The notes under the pieces were generated by a model. It saw only the letters and a list, made by a program, of their open reading frames with translations. It was not told where the DNA came from and searched no databases. 64,000 nt of DNA. Origin: RH-AL1 sp965198485. GTDB taxonomy: Bacteria; Pseudomonadota; Alphaproteobacteria; Rhizobiales; Beijerinckiaceae. Location: contig CBDAPQ010000005.1 of the NCBI GenBank assembly GCA_965198485.1, forward strand, positions 2,542,001 through 2,606,000, read 5' to 3'. Shown piece after piece: positions 52,045 through 60,081 of this stretch. Both the position numbers and the translations under genes were made by a program. How positions within the stretch are numbered: position 1 is the stretch's first letter; each line of letters starts with the position of its first letter.

Positions 52045-52815
52045 ATGCGCGTGAGACGAGTGCGGATCGAGGTCCGACGCCCGTGGAGTTGCCTCAGTGG
52101 TGTCGCGCTATGCGGAGCCGCATGGGCAGCATTGCTGTCGCCCTCTCACGCCGCCCCTCCCGGCGCGCCAATGCAGTCAGCTCCGACTCCCTCCGCCATA
52201 GACGACGGAGACGAGGACAGCTGGAGCCAGAAGATCTCCGACAAGATGAAGGATTCGATCAGCGCTGCGACCGCGCGCATGGGCATGAACAAGCCGCCCG
52301 GACCCGCCCCGTCGGAGGCGCCGTCCGGGTGTCCGACCATCTCGCTGCTGCCGGGTACGGAATCGCAGCGGGTCATGGCGCCCGGCGCGACGGGCAACCA
52401 GGGGCTGCGCTACCAGTACAGCCTGCAGACGGTCGGGCGCGAGTGCACGATTTCGGGAAACAGGGTGACGATCAAGGTCGGGGCCGACGGCCGGGTTCTG
52501 CTGGGACCTGTCGGTGCGGCCGGCCGCTTCGACGTTCCGATCCGCGTCGCGGTGTTCAGCGAGGCGCAGGGCAAGCCAATCGAGAGCAAGCTCTTCCGCA
52601 TGGGCGTCTCGGTTCCCGCTGGCCAGATCTCGGCGCCGTTCCAGTTCGTCTCGGACAGCGTCGTGGTCCAGATCCCGCCGGGGCGCACGAGCGAATATTC
52701 GATCAAGGTGGGGATCGACGGGGGCGCCAAGGCCGGCGATGCGGGTCCGAAGGCCAGGCACGCCTCGCGCAAGCGCAAGGGCGCCGCGGCCGAGGAGACG
52801 GCGGCCGCGCAGTAA
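52045..52815 (+). CDS. Conserved exported protein of unknown function
   Basis: 256 residues from an ATG with a good GGGAGGA Shine-Dalgarno. A signal peptide (SGVALCGAAWAALLSPSHA) is followed by a polar linker, then a beta-rich domain: CPTISLLPGTESQRVMAPGA, LRYQYSLQTVGRECTISGN, VTIKVGADGRVLLGPVGAAG, RFDVPIRVAVF, SKLFRMGVSVPAGQISAPF. Two Cys may pair. The tail is Lys/Ala-rich. I recognise the pattern as one shared by alphaproteobacterial proteins, but no function is known to me. It is convergent with the ATP synthase operon. Confidence 0.75.
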   Translation: MRVRRVRIEVRRPWSCLSGVALCGAAWAALLSPSHAAPPGAPMQSAPTPSAIDDGDEDSWSQKISDKMKDSISAATARMGMNKPPGPAPSEAPSGCPTISLLPGTESQRVMAPGATGNQGLRYQYSLQTVGRECTISGNRVTIKVGADGRVLLGPVGAAGRFDVPIRVAVFSEAQGKPIESKLFRMGVSVPAGQISAPFQFVSDSVVVQIPPGRTSEYSIKVGIDGGAKAGDAGPKARHASRKRKGAAAEETAAAQ

Positions 52816-52862
52816 GGCTCTCTTACAGAATTCGGGCGCGAGCCGGGCTTCGCCCGCCGTCC

Positions 52863-53345
52863 TCAGTGCGCGAGTCGCTTCACGTCGCCGATGCCCTGCT
52901 CGATGAGCCTGTCGGCGAAAGTGCCTTTGGTGTCCTCGCTCAGCACGATCTCGGCAGCGGAGGTGGCGGCGTCGGCGGCGGCGGCGCGCACCTGCGCCAT
53001 GGCTTGAAGCTCGGCGTTGGCGATCTTCTGCTCGGCCTGGGCGGTGCGGCGCTGCACGAAATCCGACAGGCGCTGCTCGGCCTCCTTGGCGATGAGCTCG
53101 GCCTCGGCGCGGGCCTGGTCGACGAGGTCGGCGGCCTCCTTCTCGGCCTGCGCGCGCTTGCCCTCGAAAGAGGCCAGCACCGCGGCGGCCTCGCGGCGTA
53201 GCCGTTCGGCCTCGTCGAGTTCGTCGCGGATGCGCGCGCCGCGCTTGTCCAGCGCGTCGCCGACCTTGGTGTGCGACTTGAAGTAGAAGATCGCCAGCAG
53301 GATGAAGCAGATGAAGCCGGCGGCGACCCAGAATTCGGCGTCCAT
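52863..53345 (-). CDS. atpF: ATP synthase subunit b
   Basis: Peripheral-stalk subunit of the Fo sector. 160 residues: one N-terminal membrane helix (FWVAAGFICFILLAIFYF), then a long Ala/Glu/Arg-rich coiled coil (LDEAERLRREAAAVLASFEG) and a delta-binding tail. It lies 5 bp after the b' gene and is the last gene of the Fo operon. Confidence 0.94.
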   Translation of the reverse strand: MDAEFWVAAGFICFILLAIFYFKSHTKVGDALDKRGARIRDELDEAERLRREAAAVLASFEGKRAQAEKEAADLVDQARAEAELIAKEAEQRLSDFVQRRTAQAEQKIANAELQAMAQVRAAAADAATSAAEIVLSEDTKGTFADRLIEQGIGDVKRLAH

Positions 53346-53350
53346 GGTCC

Positions 53351-53872
53351 TCAGCTCCTCGATGCGGCGATCGCGCGGGCGACCTGGTCGGAATTGGCCG
53401 GCTTGCCGGTGAGATGCTCGACGATCGCGGCGGCGGTCTCGGTGGCGATCTGGCCGACGTTGGCCATCGCGGATGCTTTGGTTTCGGCGATGCGCAGCTC
53501 GGCCGCCTTCAGCTTGTCGTCGAGCTCGGCCTCAAGCGTCATGCGCTTGCCGTCCTGCTCGCTCTTGACGCGGTTACGGGTCTCGTTGGCGAGCTCCTGC
53601 GAGCGGGAGCGAGCCTCGGCCAGCGTGCGATCGTAGGCGTCGGAGGCCTCGCGCGCCTGCTCGCGCATCTTGCGCGCGGCGGCGAGCCGCTCGCGAATCT
53701 TGTCCGAGCGCTCCTTCAGAATGCTTCCGACGCGCGGCAGCGCGTAACGCGACATCGTAAAGTAGAGGATGCCGAACGTGACGACCAGCCAGAGGATCGA
53801 GGTGGGATAGGTGTGCGGGTCAAAGGGCGGAAACGCGCTTTCGCCGCCGCCAGCGGCCTGTTCTGCTGCCAT
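53351..53872 (-). CDS. atpG: ATP synthase subunit b'
   Basis: Second peripheral-stalk subunit, present in alphaproteobacteria and photosynthetic bacteria. 173 residues: a short N-terminus, the membrane helix SILWLVVTFGILYFTMSRYA, then RVGSILKERSDKIRERLAAA and a long coiled coil. It pairs as a heterodimer with subunit b encoded next. The gene name follows alphaproteobacterial usage (atpG, atpX or atpF2). Confidence 0.93.
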   Translation of the reverse strand: MAAEQAAGGGESAFPPFDPHTYPTSILWLVVTFGILYFTMSRYALPRVGSILKERSDKIRERLAAARKMREQAREASDAYDRTLAEARSRSQELANETRNRVKSEQDGKRMTLEAELDDKLKAAELRIAETKASAMANVGQIATETAAAIVEHLTGKPANSDQVARAIAASRS

Positions 53873-53946
53873 GGAAATGAAGATCTCTGAAGAGCGGGCA
53901 GGAAACAGGGCGCGCGGTCGGCGAACCGGCGCGCGCCCTCTAAGGA

Positions 53947-54177
53947 CTACTTCATCACGAAGAGAAGCAGGATCGCGACGAGGAAGGCGAAGATGCCGAG
54001 GCCTTCGGCGAGCGCCGCGCCGATGAAGGCGCGCCCGAACTGCGCGTCGGAGGCCGACGGATTGCGCAGGGCGCCTGCGAGGAACGGCCCGAAGATCTGG
54101 CCGACGCCGATGGCGGCGGCGCCCATGCCGATGGCGGCGAGGCCGGCACCGATGTACTTGGCTGCGGTGGGATCCAT
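53947..54177 (-). CDS. atpE: ATP synthase subunit c
   Basis: Proton-carrying ring subunit, 76 residues. Two helices: AKYIGAGLAAIGMGAAAIGV and IGAALAEGLGIFAFLVAILL, joined by the polar loop ALRNPS. The ion-binding carboxylate is the Glu in ALAEGLG. Nothing indicates a sodium-type site. Confidence 0.96.
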   Translation of the reverse strand: MDPTAAKYIGAGLAAIGMGAAAIGVGQIFGPFLAGALRNPSASDAQFGRAFIGAALAEGLGIFAFLVAILLLFVMK

Positions 54178-54231
54178 GCGTGTAACTCCAGAATTTTAGG
54201 TCAGGCCAAAGATCTGTTGTTGGATGTTTAT

Positions 54232-54999
54232 TCAGTGGCCCGGATGGATTGCGTCGTTGAGGTAGACGCAAGTCAGAATCGCGAAGACGTAGGCCTGCAG
54301 CCCGGCGACGAGCAGCTCGAAGGCCGAGAGGACGATGGTCATCACGAAAGGAAGCGGCGCCAGGATCGCGAAGGCACCGGCGCCGAGCAGCGAAGCCACG
54401 AAGGCGCCGAACACCTTCAGCGTGATGTGGCCGGCCAGCATGTTGGCGAAGAGACGGACGGAGAGACTGATCGGCCGCGAGATGAAGGAGATGATTTCGA
54501 TCAACGAGATGAACGGCAGCAGGAACGGATTGACGCCGTGCGGAACGAAGAGCTTCAGCCACGCCGGGCCGTGCTTGTAGACGCCGTAGACGATCACCAG
54601 GCCGTTGACGAGGAGGGCGAGGGCCGCCGTCACCACGATCTGGCTGGTCACGGCGTAGGAATAGGGCAGCAGGCCCATGATGTTCGAGAACAGCACGAAC
54701 AGGAAGATCGAGAAGATGAAGGGGAAGAACCGCATGCCGTCGCGGCCGGCGGTCTGCTTGATCATGTTGGCAGTGAACTCGTAGCTCATCTCCGCCGCCG
54801 ATTGCAGACGGCCGGGCACGAGCGAGTGGCCCGAAGTGCCCACCACCATGAGCAGCAGGGCGAGGCCGAGCACCACGAACATGAACAGGGAGGAGTTGGT
54901 CAGCGAGAAGTCCCAGCCGCCGATGTGGATCGGGACGATCGGCTCGAGCTTGAACTGCGAGATCGGGTCGATCGCATTCTCTGCCGCCACTTTGGTCAC
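54232..54999 (-). CDS. atpB: ATP synthase subunit a
   Basis: Stator channel subunit, 255 residues from a GTG start (MTKVAAENAIDPISQF). Membrane helices start at SSLFMFVVLGLALLLMVV. The essential Arg is in PISLSVRLFANMLAGH, and VAGLQAYVFAILTCVYLNDA is the conserved last helix. GAAGGA lies just before the start; a second GTG nine bases in is an alternative. Confidence 0.95.
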   Translation of the reverse strand: MTKVAAENAIDPISQFKLEPIVPIHIGGWDFSLTNSSLFMFVVLGLALLLMVVGTSGHSLVPGRLQSAAEMSYEFTANMIKQTAGRDGMRFFPFIFSIFLFVLFSNIMGLLPYSYAVTSQIVVTAALALLVNGLVIVYGVYKHGPAWLKLFVPHGVNPFLLPFISLIEIISFISRPISLSVRLFANMLAGHITLKVFGAFVASLLGAGAFAILAPLPFVMTIVLSAFELLVAGLQAYVFAILTCVYLNDAIHPGH

Positions 55000-55028
55000 G
55001 TCCTTCTGCCGGCCGAGGCCGGGTTGAT

Positions 55029-55367
55029 CTAGAGCGGGCCGCGCGTCCCCGTGGGCTTGGCGGCGATGCGGTACACGTTCCAGAACCCGGCCCCCGTGCC
55101 GAGCGCCAGGAAGACGATCAGCAGCAGCGGCGAGGTGTGGAACCACTTGTCGAGCTGCCAGCCAATGACAGCGCCGACGCCGATGCCCGCGACGAACTCG
55201 GTCAGGACGCGGGCGCCCAAGCCCATGGCCGAGGCGAGCGTCGTGTCCTCGGCCGGCGCCGGGCGCTCCGGCGCGTCGCCCTTGTTGGCGTCGAGCGACC
55301 TGTCCAGCTCGGCGAGGCGCGCGCGCATCGCCGCATCCTCGGCTCGGCTGGTCGGGATCTCGGCCAA
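55029..55367 (-). CDS. atpI: ATP synthase accessory protein I
   Basis: Small membrane protein thought to help c-ring assembly or Mg2+ supply. The chosen TTG start (MAEIPTSRAEDAAMRARLAE) gives 112 residues and has GGAG six bases upstream; a GTG at 55397 would add ten residues but lacks a Shine-Dalgarno. Two helices follow: VLTEFVAGIGVGAVIGWQLD and LLLIVFLALGTGAGFWNVYR. It is the first gene of the Fo operon. A GATCCA/TGGATC hairpin lies in its leader at 55409-55426. Confidence 0.88.
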   Translation of the reverse strand: MAEIPTSRAEDAAMRARLAELDRSLDANKGDAPERPAPAEDTTLASAMGLGARVLTEFVAGIGVGAVIGWQLDKWFHTSPLLLIVFLALGTGAGFWNVYRIAAKPTGTRGPL

Positions 55368-55640
55368 AAGCAAGCTCCGCGCGAACGCCCGAGGCACTCA
55401 CGTTTTCTGATCCACGTCCTTGGATCGATGCCGCGGCTTGTAAAGACGGGGATTGGTGGTGTCCAGAGTCAAATGCCAGCTCCGTCATCGCGAACTCGGC
55501 ACCGTCTTCGCGAGCGAAGCAGAGCAAGCGAGAGCCGCGGAATAAGCCACGCGGGAGGGGCGCTCGCGACCCCTGCGTTGCTTCCCTCGCAACGAAGTCG
55601 CCGTTTGACGAAGTCTCAGACCTGCCGTACCGCGCTGGCC

Positions 55641-56558
55641 ATGTCCGATCCCTTCGATCCCAAGCGCTCGTTCCAGGGCCTAATTCTCACCCTGCAGCGC
55701 TTCTGGGCGGAGCAGGGCTGCGTCATCCTGCAGCCCTACGACATGGAAGTGGGCGCCGGCACCTTCCATCCCGCCACCACCCTGCGCGCGCTGGGTCCGA
55801 AGCCCTGGCGCGCCGCCTACGTCCAGGCCTCGCGCCGCCCCAAGGACGGGCGCTACGGCGAGAACCCCAATCGCCTGCAGCACTACTACCAGTTCCAGGT
55901 CATCCTGAAGCCCTCGCCCGACGACTTGCAGGACCTCTACCTCAAGTCGCTCGAGGCCATCGGCATCGACATGCGGCTGCACGACGTCCGTTTCGTCGAG
56001 GACGATTGGGAGAGCCCGACGCTGGGCGCCTGGGGGCTGGGCTGGGAATGTTGGTGCGACGGCATGGAGGTGTCGCAGTTCACCTACTTTCAGCAGGTCG
56101 CCGGCATCGAATGCGCGCCGGTCTCGGGCGAGCTGACCTACGGGCTGGAGCGCCTCGCCACCTACGTCCAGGGCGTCGATTCGATCTACGAGCTGAACTT
56201 CAACGGTGTCGAAGGCGCGGGCAAGATCACCTACGCCGACGTCTTCCTCCAGGCCGAGCAGGAGTACTCCCGGCACAATTTCGAGGCCTCCAACGCCACC
56301 ATGCTGTTCCGCCACTTCGCCGACGCCGAGCTCGAGTGCCGCGCGCTGCTGGCCGCCGGCGACAAGGGCGACAGGGCCGAAATCGTGTTGCCGGCCTACG
56401 ACCAGTGCATCAAGGCCAGCCACGCCTTCAACCTGCTGGACGCCCGCGGCGTGATCTCGGTGACCGAGCGGCAGAGCTACATTTTACGGGTGCGCGAGCT
56501 GGCGAAGGCGTGTGGCGCGGCGTGGCTGAAGACGGCGGCAGGTGGGGCGGCGGCTTGA
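55641..56558 (+). CDS. glyQ: Glycyl-tRNA synthetase alpha subunit
   Basis: Activates glycine for tRNA-Gly with the beta subunit GlyS. 305 residues, family length. Class II motifs are plain: FWAEQGCVILQPYDMEVGAG, HPATTLRALGPKPW, AYVQASRRPKDGRYGENPNR, HYYQFQVILKPSP and GWECWCDGMEVSQFTYFQQ. The ATG at 55641 fits the conserved N-terminus (MSDPFDPKRSFQG). glyS usually follows directly; here a BrnT toxin gene follows 17 bp later, and glyS is not found in the rest of the window. Confidence 0.97.
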   Translation: MSDPFDPKRSFQGLILTLQRFWAEQGCVILQPYDMEVGAGTFHPATTLRALGPKPWRAAYVQASRRPKDGRYGENPNRLQHYYQFQVILKPSPDDLQDLYLKSLEAIGIDMRLHDVRFVEDDWESPTLGAWGLGWECWCDGMEVSQFTYFQQVAGIECAPVSGELTYGLERLATYVQGVDSIYELNFNGVEGAGKITYADVFLQAEQEYSRHNFEASNATMLFRHFADAELECRALLAAGDKGDRAEIVLPAYDQCIKASHAFNLLDARGVISVTERQSYILRVRELAKACGAAWLKTAAGGAAA

Positions 56559-56574
56559 GAGCGCCTTAGCGCTC
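56559..56574 (+). promoter_or_regulatory. Hairpin covering the brnT ribosome-binding region
   Basis: GAGCGC and GCGCTC form a 6-bp stem with loop CTTA, ending one base before the brnT start codon, directly after the glyQ stop. It occupies the position where a Shine-Dalgarno would be, and no other ribosome-binding sequence is visible. It could keep toxin translation low. Inference from position. Confidence 0.4.
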
Positions 56575-56575
56575 C

Positions 56576-56821
56576 ATGAGGATCGTTTGGGATGAGCCGA
56601 AGCGGCAGGCGACCCTAGCGAAACGTGGGCTCGACTTCGCGATGATCTCGCCAGAGTTCTTTGCGGGAGCTCAAATCGAGGTGGCCAGAAAAGGGCGCTA
56701 CCGGGCGCTTGGATGGATCGCAGATCAAGCCTACTCTGTGATCTTCAGTCCGCTTGGCGCGGAAGCGGTCTCCATCATCAGCCTTCGTTCGGCAAGCAGC
56801 AGGGAAAGGCGTAGCTTATGA
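56576..56821 (+). CDS. brnT: BrnT-family ribonuclease toxin
   Basis: RelE-like ribonuclease of type II BrnT/BrnA systems. 81 residues: MRIVWDEPKRQATLAKRGLD is the family start, YRALGWIADQAYSVIFSPLG the central strands, and VSIISLRSASSRERRSL the conserved basic end, where the usual form is ISARRATRRERR. The stop overlaps the next gene (ATGA). The partner antitoxin is shortened. Confidence 0.87.
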   Translation: MRIVWDEPKRQATLAKRGLDFAMISPEFFAGAQIEVARKGRYRALGWIADQAYSVIFSPLGAEAVSIISLRSASSRERRSL

Positions 56822-57018
56822 CCGCGAAGATTGCAGATCTCACCAAGGCCGAAGCTGATCGCGACGCGCAACGAGGATATACCGATGCCGATCTCGCCGA
56901 GGTCATGGACAATCCCGAATGGACCGACGAACAGTTGCGCAACGCCAAGCCGTTCACCCAGGTTTTTCCCGATCTGGCAGCCTCGATCGTGCGTGATCCG
57001 GCCGCGAAGAAAGCCTGA
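56818..57018 (+). CDS. Shortened BrnA-like antitoxin
   Basis: 66 residues: MTAKIADLTKAEADRDAQRG, then YTDADLAEVMDNPEWTDEQL, RNAKPFTQVFPDLAASIVRD and the end PAAKKA. The N-terminal part matches the toxin-binding region of BrnA-like antitoxins. The usual continuation, a Gly/Arg/Pro/Lys-rich hinge and a C-terminal ribbon-helix-helix DNA-binding domain, is missing, and no other frame downstream supplies it. It may neutralise BrnT without autoregulation, or be decaying. It overlaps brnT by 4 nt. Confidence 0.7.
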   Translation: MTAKIADLTKAEADRDAQRGYTDADLAEVMDNPEWTDEQLRNAKPFTQVFPDLAASIVRDPAAKKA

Positions 57019-57029
57019 GGTCATCCCGT

Positions 57030-57048
57030 AAGCCAAGTCAGATGGCTT
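57030..57048. other. Hairpin between the BrnA-like and Rieske genes
   Basis: AAGCCA and TGGCTT form a 6-bp stem with a seven-base loop in the 77-bp gap between two convergent units. It has no T-run. It may act as a weak terminator for one or both. Confidence 0.4.
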
Positions 57049-57095
57049 GAGACTATCCGAGAAGTGCGCCTAAAGACGCCGAACTATATGCCTTC

Positions 57096-57419
57096 TTAAA
57101 CCCCGACCATGACCTGGTCGCCTTCGAGCTTCACCGGATAGGTCTTCGCCGGCTTCGGCTGCGTCTTGAGGACCAGCTTGGCCTTGCCGACGGCCTCGCC
57201 CGTGGTCACGTCGAAGGTGGCGCCGTGCATGCGGCACGTCAGCCTGGCGCCTTCGAGCGTGCCCTTGCAGAGGTCGAAGCCCATGTGCGGGCACTTGCGC
57301 TGTATCGCGAAGAAGGTGCCGCCGACGTTCGCCAGGAGGATCGACTGGCCTTCGACCTCGATGCCTTTCATGGTGCCGGGGGCGAGATCGGAGGTCGAGC
57401 CGGCGGCTGCGAAGTTCAT
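57096..57419 (-). CDS. Rieske [2Fe-2S] ferredoxin-like protein
   Basis: 107 residues starting MNFAAAGSTSDLAPGTMKGI. The cluster ligands are CPH in RKCPHMGFDLCKG and CxxH in LTCRMHGATFD, 17-18 residues apart, as in small soluble Rieske ferredoxins and oxygenase components. There is no membrane anchor. No oxygenase or nitrite reductase partner is nearby, so the electron partner is unknown. It lies between two toxin-antitoxin loci. Confidence 0.88.
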   Translation of the reverse strand: MNFAAAGSTSDLAPGTMKGIEVEGQSILLANVGGTFFAIQRKCPHMGFDLCKGTLEGARLTCRMHGATFDVTTGEAVGKAKLVLKTQPKPAKTYPVKLEGDQVMVGV

Positions 57420-57514
57420 GGTAGGCCCTTGGGGTCGGTCGGCACCGGTCGTCAGCCGCACGGTTAAACGGTACATCCTGATGCCGGTTGCAATCGCCGG
57501 CCTCTCCGAACGTC

Positions 57515-57625
57515 GTCCTTCCGGGGCGCCGAAGGCGAAGCCGGAATGGGTGAGCTTCTACCGCTGTCCGGATAGCGCGAGGCTCACCGGCTCCGGGTTT
57601 TCGCTGACGCGAGCCCCGGAAGGAC
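57515..57625. repeat. Palindromic intergenic repeat, copy C
   Basis: 111 bp bounded by a perfect 13-bp inverted repeat, GTCCTTCCGGGGC and GCCCCGGAAGGAC. The outer ends are the same as in copies A and B at 15 kb, but the middle differs and is shorter. It lies between the Rieske gene and higA. Confidence 0.75.
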
Positions 57626-57687
57626 GCCGATGGGATAGCGCTCTAGCCCCACCCGTCGGCGACCTAGTTGATGTAATCCAAGCCACC

Positions 57688-57996
57688 CTATGCGGCGATG
57701 ATCAGCGGTCTCGCGCGGGCGACCCTGTCGAGGTCGTCCGGCGAGTGCATCGCGGTCCACAGGTCGTGACGCCGCTGAACGTTGAGCCAGAACTCGGCGC
57801 TGTTGCCGAACACCCGCGCGAGGATGAGCGCCACCGGCGCGGTGATGGCGCACCGATCGGCACAAAGGTCGCCAGCCTCGATCGCCGAGACGCCCATCGC
57901 CTCCGCCAGGATATCTTGCGTCAAGCCCAGCGGGTCGAGAAACTCTTCCCTCATGATCTCGCCGACCGACGCCGGCTTCCGTGCCGTTATTTGCAT
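57688..57996 (-). CDS. higA: HigA-family antitoxin (XRE-type)
   Basis: 102 residues (MQITARKPASVGEIMREEFL). The helix-turn-helix runs through GLTQDILAEAMGVSAIEAGD, and the family end ITAPVALILARVFGNSAEFW with LNVQRRHDL is clear. The antitoxin follows its toxin by 6 bp, as usual for higBA, and should repress the pair. The recognition helix is less Arg/Asn-rich than standard HigA (the usual NGKRAIT is here CADRCAIT). Confidence 0.9.
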   Translation of the reverse strand: MQITARKPASVGEIMREEFLDPLGLTQDILAEAMGVSAIEAGDLCADRCAITAPVALILARVFGNSAEFWLNVQRRHDLWTAMHSPDDLDRVARARPLIIAA

Positions 57997-58002
57997 GTCG
58001 CC

Positions 58003-58299
58003 TCACCGGTACGAGTGATCATCCAAAAAGACCGAGGTGGCCTCTCCTAAGTCGTCGTTCCACCGGAAGACCAGCCGCCATTGCCTGTTGACGCGGATCG
58101 AGCAGAGACCTTCCAAGTGGCCGCGAAGCCTCTCGAAGCGATTGCTCGGAGGAACGAGAAGATCCCGCGTCGAGGTAGCGTCGTCAAGCATCTGCAATCG
58201 GCGGAACAAACTGGCTTCGAGGTTGGAAGGTATCTGTCGCGATCTCGTGTCATCGACGAAGAAGCTTTCGAGCCATCTGTCCCGATAGTCGACGATCAT
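58003..58299 (-). CDS. higB: HigB-family toxin (RelE superfamily)
   Basis: 98 residues: MIVDYRDRWLESFFVDDTRS, FRRLQMLDDATSTRDLLVPP, NRFERLRGHLEGLCSIRVNR and QWRLVFRWNDDLGEATSVFL then DDHSYR. This is the complete HigB/RelE fold with the conserved QWRLVFRW strand and the C-terminal DxHSYR. HigB cleaves mRNA on the ribosome in characterised members. It looks intact and is paired with higA. Confidence 0.91.
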   Translation of the reverse strand: MIVDYRDRWLESFFVDDTRSRQIPSNLEASLFRRLQMLDDATSTRDLLVPPSNRFERLRGHLEGLCSIRVNRQWRLVFRWNDDLGEATSVFLDDHSYR

Positions 58300-58324
58300 T
58301 CGTCCGCGCTTTCAATCCAAGCGG

Positions 58325-58795
58325 CTACCCCCGTCCGCGATACGCCGGCACGCCCTGGTCGGGCAGCCACACGCCCTCTAGCGGCGCGCCGGTCTGCCAG
58401 AACACGTCGATGGGGATGCCGCCGCGCGGGTACCAGTAGCCGCCGATGCGCAGCCAGCGCGGGCCGAGCAGGGCGGCCAGTTCGCGGCCGATGCGCACCG
58501 TGCAATCCTCGTGGAAGGCGCCGTGATTGCGGAAGGCGCCGAGGTAGAGCTTGAGGCTTTTCGATTCGACGAGCCAGTCGCCGGGCACGTAGTCGATCAC
58601 GAGGTGGGCGAAGTCGGGCTGGCCGGTGACCGGGCAGAGCGAGGTGAACTCCGGCGCGGTGAAGCGGGCGACGTAGTTGGTGTCGGGATGCGGGTTGGGC
58701 ACGCGCTCGAGATGCGCCTCCTCGGGCGAGGCGGGCAGGGCGGCGTGGCGTCCGAGGACGCCGTCGTCAGGGATCGGGCTGGGCTGCTTGGGCAT
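58325..58795 (-). CDS. queF: NADPH-dependent 7-cyano-7-deazaguanine reductase
   Basis: Reduces preQ0 to preQ1 for queuosine. 156 residues, the short (unimodular) QueF type. The nucleophile is Cys54 in FTSLCPVTGQPD, with Asp61 and His in GAFHEDC, and the QueF signature ESKSLK at 77-82. The start MPKQPSPIPDDG is preferred by length, though GGGAGG sits only one base before the ATG, so a GTG five codons upstream could be used. It joins queD, queE, queA and tgt elsewhere in the window. Confidence 0.93.
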   Translation of the reverse strand: MPKQPSPIPDDGVLGRHAALPASPEEAHLERVPNPHPDTNYVARFTAPEFTSLCPVTGQPDFAHLVIDYVPGDWLVESKSLKLYLGAFRNHGAFHEDCTVRIGRELAALLGPRWLRIGGYWYPRGGIPIDVFWQTGAPLEGVWLPDQGVPAYRGRG

Positions 58796-59017
58796 GCCTC
58801 CCTGTTTCACGCCAGCGGCATGACGACAACCTCGCCGTGACGACGTGGCCTCCGACATCCATCGGTAACTTTTCCGTATCCGGAACGTTCTTCGCGAATG
58901 CAGAAGCCTCGGATCAGGACCACAGCCGCGACGCATCGCGACGCAAAACGCGGATGTGTGATCGCGAGGGGGTGTGTCTCCCACGCTCTCGATGTTGCCG
59001 TCAGCCGACTTCGTCGC

Positions 59018-59752
59018 TCAGCGCGACGCGGTGCGCTTCCACTTGGCCTCGAGCTTGGCGTTGATGCGCCCGATCCGGGAGCGGAACGCCGCCCAGAAGC
59101 TGGCGCCGGTCTTGGGCCGACCGTGGATGGTCAGGCTCTCGCTGGCCCGCGCGGCGTCCACCGCCGCCGTGGCGGCGACGAGGTCGGCCGGGGTCACCGT
59201 GCCGGCCAGCGGCGAGCCGATGCTGGCGAGGTGCACGCGGGCGCGCTGGCAGTAGGTGACGGAGAGCGGCGTCATCACCGTCTCGCCGTGGCCGGCGCGA
59301 TACTTCATCAGCGTCTTGCAGACGTCGCCGCCGGCGAGCTTCCAAGCCTGGCCGAGATACGCGGCACCGTAGTGGATGTTGATGGCGGGCACGGCAAGGT
59401 CGGCGGGCGTGCCGCGAAAGCCCATCATCGCGGCGGTGCCCGGGCGCAACTGCATCAGTCCGATCTCGCCGACCCCGCCGAGCGCCTCGGGGTGATAGCC
59501 GCTCTCGATCTTGATGACGGCGTCGACCATCGCATAGGGCAGCCCGGCCTTCTCGGCCTCCGCCTTGGCGATCAGCTGGAAAGCGAGGGGCGAGGCGGCG
59601 GGCTTGGCCACCGCGGCAATGGCCGGCAGCGAGCCGAGCGGCATCTTCGGGGCCGGTTTGGCGGCGGCGGCGCTCTGCGCCACCGCCGGTGCCGCCGTTG
59701 TCAGCGAGGCCACGGCGAGGAAGCAAACGAGGGGGTGGAGCAACGGCAGCAT
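59018..59752 (-). CDS. Lytic transglycosylase (SLT domain)
   Basis: Periplasmic muramidase-like enzyme that opens glycan strands. 244 residues with a signal peptide ending near AVAQ. The SLT domain shows the catalytic Glu in IKIESGYHPEAL, GEIGLMQLRPGTAAMMGF, AINIHYGAAYLG and KYRAGHG. The C-terminal part is basic and probably extended. Its cellular role (wall turnover or secretion-system insertion) cannot be told; no secretion system is nearby. Confidence 0.9.
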   Translation of the reverse strand: MLPLLHPLVCFLAVASLTTAAPAVAQSAAAAKPAPKMPLGSLPAIAAVAKPAASPLAFQLIAKAEAEKAGLPYAMVDAVIKIESGYHPEALGGVGEIGLMQLRPGTAAMMGFRGTPADLAVPAINIHYGAAYLGQAWKLAGGDVCKTLMKYRAGHGETVMTPLSVTYCQRARVHLASIGSPLAGTVTPADLVAATAAVDAARASESLTIHGRPKTGASFWAAFRSRIGRINAKLEAKWKRTASR

Positions 59753-59865
59753 AGAAAGAGCCTATCAGCCTTTCTTGACCAAATTACCTTTGGTCCATTC
59801 GACACATGGACAGGGGGGCACCCGCTCTTAAGATCGATGCGACAGCGTGAAGGAGATGGGCGGCC

Positions 59866-60078
59866 ATGTACAAGGTGATGATCCTCATCTGCGCGATGTC
59901 GGTGGACCATGCCGCTTGCACGCCCGACACGGCCGTCGACATCGTGCGCGGGCCGCCGGCTCACACGCTGTCGCAATGCGTGACCGAGAGCCAGACCACG
60001 CTCTCGACCACGTCGATCGCGCCGGAGCCCGGCAAGCAGTACATGAAGGTCGTGTGCTCGACCGACCGCCCGTCGTAA
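59866..60078 (+). CDS. Small exported-looking protein of unknown function
   Basis: 70 residues with a short hydrophobic N-terminus (MYKVMILICAMSVDHAACTP). Several Cys are spread along it (ICAM, ACTP, SQCV, VCST), suggesting disulfides. AAGGAGAT lies about ten bases before the ATG. I believe similar short proteins occur in rhizobia, but no function is known. Divergent from the transglycosylase gene. Confidence 0.65.
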   Translation: MYKVMILICAMSVDHAACTPDTAVDIVRGPPAHTLSQCVTESQTTLSTTSIAPEPGKQYMKVVCSTDRPS

Positions 60079-60081
60079 CGG

